64,000 bases of DNA from Cellulomonas sp. KH9 (lineage in GTDB: Bacteria > Actinomycetota > Actinomycetes > Actinomycetales > Cellulomonadaceae): assembly GCF_900114185.1 (NCBI RefSeq), contig NZ_FOSE01000001.1:271724-335723 (forward strand), read 5' to 3'. Position 1 is the stretch's first letter. Every line of letters starts with the position of its first letter. Under the pieces are notes generated by a model, which saw only the letters and a program-made list of their open reading frames with translations, did not search any database and was not told where the DNA came from. The translations under genes were made by a program, and so were the position numbers. Positions 60,036 through 64,000 of the stretch are shown here, piece by piece.

Positions 60036-60929
60036 TCACAGATCGGCAGACCGGACGAATGGGTTGAGTGGCTGGGCCGGCCGGCCGGCCGGGTCGTGCA
60101 CGAGGCGGTCGAACTCCGCCAGGCACTGCGCCGCGGCGGAGGCCGCGTCAGCCGCCAGCACCTCCAGGGGCAGTGCGTCGCCATCGAGAGAGCGCTGCTC
60201 GGCGTAGATCCGTGCCGCCGACCCGCCCGGCTCGGTCAGCCGGCGCAGGGCTGCTCGGAAGCCTGCCGCGAACTCCAGCTCGCGCCCGGCAGGCAGTTCC
60301 GCATAGGCGGCGCGTGCCGCGGCGAGGGCGCCACCTGCGTGGTTGTGGACGACGACGAACCCGAGGTCGTAAGGGTCACGGTCCTCTCGTCGGCCGATCA
60401 CCGCAGCGGACTTGGCCAGGAGGTACGCGCCGAGGTTGGCGAACTGCACGTCCACCTCGGAGGGCGTCACCTCCTCGGGGAGGTCGACGGGAAGTCGCCG
60501 GACTACCGGTGCGCGCAAGGCCGGCGACGGGCCGGCGACGTTCATGACGGTTGCGCGGGTGCACCCGGGAAGGGCGAGCTGCTGGCCGCGATGGTCCAGC
60601 ACGTCGGTCAGCAGGTCGACCCGCACGGCGCTGCCACCCACGGCGGTCACCCACTGCCAGCCGCGGCCGTCACCGACCGGTGCGAACTCCGCCGCCGTGA
60701 GCGCGCGCTCGAGCCACCCGAAGTCCATGTCGCCCCGGTCGTGCACCATGCCCACCTGCACGACGAGGTCGACGTCCGCGGTTCCTTGGTGCGGCGCCTC
60801 CGCGACGGGGGCGAGGAGCTCGGGGTTCAGGCCGCCCACGACGACGATCGCGCTGCGCTCCTCGCCGAGGTGGACAGCGAGCCGGGCGAGCGCCTGCTCA
60901 GCGAAGGAGCGAGCACTGCGGCTGCGCAT
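60036..60929 (-). CDS. AbiEii-like nucleotidyltransferase (toxin side of a type IV-style pair)
   Basis: 297 residues. The catalytic start of the nucleotidyltransferase fold is SAIVVVGGLNPELLAPV... GTADVDLVVQVG (GG followed by D-x-D) at about 27-58; EVDVQFANLGAYLLAKSAAVIGRREDRDPYDLGFVV (about 155-190) is the KxxAxxxR...KDxxDL-type block of AbiEii proteins. Such enzymes block tRNAs or other targets by nucleotide transfer. ATG 60929 overlaps the upstream stop by one base (TGATG). Confidence 0.75.
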   Translation of the reverse strand: MRSRSARSFAEQALARLAVHLGEERSAIVVVGGLNPELLAPVAEAPHQGTADVDLVVQVGMVHDRGDMDFGWLERALTAAEFAPVGDGRGWQWVTAVGGSAVRVDLLTDVLDHRGQQLALPGCTRATVMNVAGPSPALRAPVVRRLPVDLPEEVTPSEVDVQFANLGAYLLAKSAAVIGRREDRDPYDLGFVVVHNHAGGALAAARAAYAELPAGRELEFAAGFRAALRRLTEPGGSAARIYAEQRSLDGDALPLEVLAADAASAAAQCLAEFDRLVHDPAGRPAQPLNPFVRSADL

Positions 60930-62014
60930 CAGAAGCCGATCCGGTGCTCGCGCAGGTGCGTCGCGTAGTCCTCGGCCCGGACGCCTCCACGACGCAGGAG
61001 GTCACCGTAGAGCCTGACGTCGTCGACGACGGGGAAGCCGGTCTCCGTGGGTGTCTCCGGGTCGGGCAGGTGAAGGTGCCGGTCGGCGCGGAGCACGCGC
61101 ACCCGGACGCCGGTGTCCACGCGAACCAGCCCGACGGCCCGGAGGTGTGCGTCGAGATCGGAGTCGAACTCGGCGCCGTGCAGGTACAGGTCGATCGGGT
61201 TGACCGCCGTGGCGAACGGAGCGCGCTGGTCGAGGGCTGCCAGTCCTGTCACCGCCCAGGTCCCTGCGCGCCAGCGCCGGGCGACGACGTCCCGGAGCCA
61301 GGTGCTCGGGTCGCGGATCACGGTGTGGGTCTCGACCGTCTCGTCCCGGCCGTTCGCGTACCACCGGCCCCACGCCTCGAGCATCGCCCTGCGTTCGAGG
61401 AGCTCACGGCGCGCCGCCGGTCCACGCTGGGGCCCTCGGCTCGACGTCCACCCCTGTGCATCGAAGAACATCAGTGCTCGCGAGGTCGCTCCCCGGGAGA
61501 TGCCGGTCCTGGTGGCCAGGTCCGTGATCGTCGGGACGAGGTGCTCCCCGGCGGTCGCGCGCGTGAGCAGGAGCTCAGCGAGCGCACCGGCAGCCGGCGT
61601 GAAGCGCAGCGGCCGCGGCTGCCGCAGGGGTGGTGCGCCAGGCGTGTGGACGAGGATCGGCCCGCTGGCCACGTCGAGCGCGCCGCTCTCGTCGGCCCAG
61701 CTGGTGTCGAGGTCCGTGAGGAGCGCCCGAGCTCCCGGGGAGAGTCGCCGCGCGACGACCACGGGGGTGGCGCCGTCATCGAGGGGGGAGTCCCTCATGA
61801 CGCGCAGAACCGCGCGCACGTCGGCGGGGAACCCCTCGCCTGCCCAGAACGGTGCCAGGGTCTGCTCGGTCCCGCCCCGACCGACCGTCACGCGCGGACC
61901 ACCACCGGCCGGACCGTCACCGCCAGGACGGACCGCGACCTCCAGGCGGTCACGAGTCGCGGCGCGCAGGGAGCGGGCGAGCGCAGTTGAGGCGCGTGCG
62001 GCGACCGTCGTCAC
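60929..62014 (-). CDS. Winged-helix regulator/antitoxin of the AbiE-like pair
   Basis: 361 residues. The central helix-turn-helix is TITDLATRTGISRGATSRALMFFDAQGW (about 165-192). The N-terminal ~120 residues are a beta-rich domain (RLEVAVRPGG...GPRVTVGRG), and the C-terminal part (WAVTGLAALDQRAPFATAVNPIDLYLHGAEFDSDL) is the usual AbiEi/COG4861 sensor-like part. GTG 62014 lies inside a 13-base inverted repeat, so the protein probably represses its own leaderless transcript. Coupled to the nucleotidyltransferase. Confidence 0.75.
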   Translation of the reverse strand: MTTVAARASTALARSLRAATRDRLEVAVRPGGDGPAGGGPRVTVGRGGTEQTLAPFWAGEGFPADVRAVLRVMRDSPLDDGATPVVVARRLSPGARALLTDLDTSWADESGALDVASGPILVHTPGAPPLRQPRPLRFTPAAGALAELLLTRATAGEHLVPTITDLATRTGISRGATSRALMFFDAQGWTSSRGPQRGPAARRELLERRAMLEAWGRWYANGRDETVETHTVIRDPSTWLRDVVARRWRAGTWAVTGLAALDQRAPFATAVNPIDLYLHGAEFDSDLDAHLRAVGLVRVDTGVRVRVLRADRHLHLPDPETPTETGFPVVDDVRLYGDLLRRGGVRAEDYATHLREHRIGF

Positions 62015-62043
62015 AGTTGTTCACTGTACCAGTGGACAACTGT
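62013..62043 (-). promoter_or_regulatory. Inverted-repeat operator over the AbiE-like promoter
   Basis: Arms 62013-62025 and 62031-62043 (ACAGTTGTTCACT / AGTGGACAACTGT) match at 12 of 13 positions around a 5-base centre. Read on the minus strand, a TACAGT -10 lies inside it eight bases before the GTG at 62014. Confidence 0.65.
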
Positions 62044-62088
62044 GCGGATGGGACGCGACCGAGTCGCGGTGGGTTCTTCGCGGGGATG

Positions 62089-62973
62089 TCAGCAGTCGGG
62101 CGGGGTGGGTCGGTCGGTGCACAGGTCGCCGACCAGCCGGCTGGTCCGCTCCTCGACGGTGAAGGCCGCGGTGGTCGCGGTGGTCGTGGCGGTGCCGTCG
62201 ACGTCCCGCCAGACGGCGCTGCCGTCGACCTGGTAGCGGCCCGTCCACTCGGCCGTCGACGTGATCGCGGTGGTGCCGGGGTGCTCGTACTCGTGGAACA
62301 CGTCGTGGTGGGGGTGCGGCCGCCCGGGGGACGTGGTGCGCAGCGTGTGGCCGTCCCCGAAGTCGTAGGTCCAGGAACGGGGCGCGGCCTCGACGGTGAC
62401 GCCGTACCCCAGCAGGTCGGTGCGCAGCGTCACGGGCGCGGGGTCGGTGTAGACGATCGTCTCGATGTTCACCAGCACCCACCCGCGGTCGGGCTGCAGG
62501 GTCAGCGTCGGCGCCGGCAGCGGCAGGCGACGGAAGTCCTCGGCGGTGAGCACGGGCAGGAGGTCGACACCGCAGCCGCCGGCGTCGATGTCGGTCCACT
62601 CGCCCCAGGGTGAGGCGGCGGTGGCACGCTCCCGTCGCCACATCGGCATGACGAGGGTGTCGCCCTCCTCGCACTGCACGGACGCGCGCGCGAGGTCCGC
62701 GCCGTCCGCGCACGTGCCATTGGGGAACCCGTTGACCCAGAGGCCGGCGGCTTCCCGGCAGTAGGGGGCGCGCTCGTACTCGGTGAGACGCTGCTCCGGA
62801 GCTGAACCTGCGCTGGCTCTGGCCAGGGCTTCGCTCCGGGCAACGGTGACCTGGGCGTGACCGCCCTGCATGACGCTCTCGAAGCGATCGTCAACCGCCG
62901 CGGCGGGCGGGGTGACGAGCACGAGCAGAGCCAGTGCAGTGGCGACGGCGAGAGAGAGGCGTCGTGACCTCAT
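62089..62973 (-). CDS. Secreted PKD-domain-like protein (copy 2)
   Basis: 294 residues with signal LSLAVATALALLVLVTPPAAA and the same C-terminal two thirds as the protein at 4183-5085: DLLPVLTAEDFRRLPLPAPTLTLQPDRGW, VNIETIVYTDPAPVTLRTDLLGYGVTVEA, YDFGDGHTLRT, HDVFHEYEHPGTTAITSTAEWTGRYQVDGS. The N-terminal ~100 residues differ. ATG 62973 overlaps the stop of the lipoprotein gene (ATGA). Function unknown. Confidence 0.78.
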   Translation of the reverse strand: MRSRRLSLAVATALALLVLVTPPAAAVDDRFESVMQGGHAQVTVARSEALARASAGSAPEQRLTEYERAPYCREAAGLWVNGFPNGTCADGADLARASVQCEEGDTLVMPMWRRERATAASPWGEWTDIDAGGCGVDLLPVLTAEDFRRLPLPAPTLTLQPDRGWVLVNIETIVYTDPAPVTLRTDLLGYGVTVEAAPRSWTYDFGDGHTLRTTSPGRPHPHHDVFHEYEHPGTTAITSTAEWTGRYQVDGSAVWRDVDGTATTTATTAAFTVEERTSRLVGDLCTDRPTPPDC

Positions 62974-63578
62974 TGCGCTATCGGGGTCTCGACGATGCCC
63001 GCGGAATCGATGGTCCATCGATCTGCCCATGTCATGGCGAGATCGACGTCGTACGTCCCCCCGCCGTTGGTGCCGACCACCTTGCCGTTCACGTCTATGT
63101 CGCTCGAGGCCTCGATGCGCACCGTGAGCCGGGCCGAGTACCAGCTGTTCGATCCGAGGTCCTCAGCCGTCGCCGCCAGGACGGTGATCCCACCGAGGCT
63201 CCTGGACCCAGCGCCATGCAGAGCGTCGACCTGTGTCCGGGTGTTGGCGCAGAAGTCGCAAGCCGCCCCGGACATGGCATCCCACTCTGTGAGGTCGCCT
63301 GTCGCGAGCACATAGGCATACAGCGACATGAAGTACCCCGCTGCAGCCGCCGCTCCGTCGGCGCTCGGCTGGGACATCGCGGCGGGTCGCGTCGGTGGGG
63401 TCGCGGGGTCTGGCGCCGAGGACGGGGTCGCGGACGGCAGGGGCGTCGGCGGCGCGCTCGGCGAGGTCGTCGGGGCTGGGCCGGCCACCGGTGGGCGCGG
63501 GTCCGTGCAGCCACCGATCAGCGCACCGAGCGCGACGACGCCGACAGCCATCCAGGACGCTCGTCTCCCCACCACCAT
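62970..63578 (-). CDS. DUF6318-like lipoprotein (copy 2)
   Basis: 202 residues: VVGRRASWMAVGVVALGALIGGC lipobox, Pro/Ser/Thr linker, PPTRPAAMSQPSADGAAAAAGYFMSLYAYVLATGDLTEWDAMSGAACDFC as in 5082-5681. ATG 63578 is chosen because a TACGTT -10 lies six bases upstream, the same spacing as in its paralogs. It heads the operon with the PKD-like protein. The function of the family is unknown. Confidence 0.78.
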   Translation of the reverse strand: MVVGRRASWMAVGVVALGALIGGCTDPRPPVAGPAPTTSPSAPPTPLPSATPSSAPDPATPPTRPAAMSQPSADGAAAAAGYFMSLYAYVLATGDLTEWDAMSGAACDFCANTRTQVDALHGAGSRSLGGITVLAATAEDLGSNSWYSARLTVRIEASSDIDVNGKVVGTNGGGTYDVDLAMTWADRWTIDSAGIVETPIAQ

Positions 63579-63584
63579 GCCGGG

Positions 63585-63597
63585 AACGTACCGGTTC
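63585..63597 (-). promoter_or_regulatory. Leaderless promoter, GAACCGG-TACGTT
   Basis: Minus strand CGAACCGGTACGTTCCCGGC directly followed by the ATG at 63578. One of the clearest examples of the shared element. Confidence 0.6.
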
Positions 63598-63747
63598 GCC
63601 CGCCTCGGCGGACCCCCGACGACCGTCCTGTGGACGAGCACCTCCGCCTGCTGCGGCACCCGTCCGGCCCACCTCCTCGTCCTCTCGCCAGGCGAACCCG
63701 CACGTCACGTGCCACGATCGGGGCCCACCGACGATGGGAGGCCGACG

Positions 63748-63975
63748 ATGTCCGTTCCCGACGACACCACGACCGACACCACGACCGACGCCACGACCGA
63801 CACCACGACCGACGCCCCGGCCCCGGACGAGGTCCCCGACCCCGTGACCGCGACCGCTCCGCAGGCCGCGCCCGCGGACGACCGGGTCGCCGACGGCAGC
63901 GGGCTGCCCGTGATCGAGGAGACCGTCCTGCCGAAGGACAGCTCCCGGACCCCGGGCCTGCCCGGCTACGCCTGA
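63748..63975 (+). CDS. Small disordered Asp/Thr/Pro-rich protein
   Basis: 75 residues: MSVPDDTTTDTTTDATTDTTTDAPAPDEVPDP... VIEETVLPKDSSRTPGLPGYA. The first third is four tandem copies of a 12-base unit (ACC/GCC-ACG-ACC-GAC, 63766-63813). ATG 63748 is preceded by GGGAGG. No domain is visible; highly acidic and probably disordered. Confidence 0.55.
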   Translation: MSVPDDTTTDTTTDATTDTTTDAPAPDEVPDPVTATAPQAAPADDRVADGSGLPVIEETVLPKDSSRTPGLPGYA

Positions 63976-64000
63976 CGGCTACGCCTGACGGCTACGCCTG
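63963..64000 (+). repeat. Tandem 13-base repeat at the window end
   Basis: cggctacgcctga repeated at 63963, 63976 and 63989 (last copy cut by the window edge). The first copy contains the stop codon of the preceding gene. Confidence 0.75.

Noticed and set aside
1..64000. CRISPR array, tRNA or rRNA gene, phage integrase or attachment site
   Set aside because: No regularly spaced repeats, cloverleaf-like sequence or rRNA segment was recognised, and no integrase was found at the Dpd island borders; the mode of island entry is therefore unknown.

Overview
The window comes from a high-GC actinobacterium. Evidence: strong G/C bias at third codon positions, many GTG starts, 4-base ATGA/GTGA overlaps within operons, TAnnnT -10 boxes placed six bases before start codons (leaderless mRNAs), and WXG100-type secretion substrates. 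The style resembles Cellulomonas and relatives, but no rRNA or other marker is present, so the genus is a guess.

The centre (about 14.8-40.4 kb) is a complete Dpd-type 7-deazaguanine DNA modification and restriction island. A rightward operon of eight coupled genes (14845-32741) carries the presumed restriction half: dpdE (SNF2-like helicase with a C4 zinc finger), dpdF (RecQ-like), dpdG, dpdH (P-loop ATPase), dpdI, dpdJ (giant DExH helicase), dpdK (one-HKD phospholipase-D-like nuclease) and dpdD. It converges, across a perfect 20-bp hairpin, on a leftward operon carrying the modification half: dpdC, a second dpdB paralog, dpdA (TGT-like DNA transglycosylase) and dpdB. Divergent from dpdC is a precursor operon, queC-queE-queD-folE2 plus a YhhQ-type transporter. 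The five precursor genes would make preQ0 from GTP, DpdA/DpdB would insert it into DNA, DpdC would convert it to the amide, and the helicase/nuclease set would attack unmodified DNA. The system is known from Salmonella Montevideo. The duplicated dpdB and the built-in precursor operon with a transporter are the unusual points here.

Left flank (1-14.8 kb): a WXG100 gene with a large frameshifted partner; lipoprotein and secreted-protein genes; a WXG100/TNT-toxin/immunity cassette; a NERD-UvrD helicase; an IS5-like element carrying a phosphoribosyltransferase passenger and truncating a lipoprotein gene; and several small unknown genes.

Right flank (40.4-46.6 kb): a patchwork of small defence and toxin-antitoxin loci and wreckage, namely a gene tail, an HTH antitoxin with a frameshifted PIN toxin, an HNH nuclease, a scrambled ADP-ribosylglycohydrolase, HepT/MNT and Fic.

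46.6-56.4 kb holds two further toxin cassettes. Their trunks are near-identical to that of the TNT toxin, but their C-termini are RelA/SpoT-synthetase-like. They sit among orphan, truncated and chimeric immunity genes. 56.5-64 kb holds an unknown gene coupled to a SpoT-like HD hydrolase, an intact ADP-ribosylglycohydrolase, a membrane zincin, an AbiE-like regulator/nucleotidyltransferase pair, and a second copy of the DUF6318-lipoprotein/PKD-protein pair. A conserved GAACCGG-TAnnTT promoter element precedes the cassette and lipoprotein operons, which suggests co-regulation.
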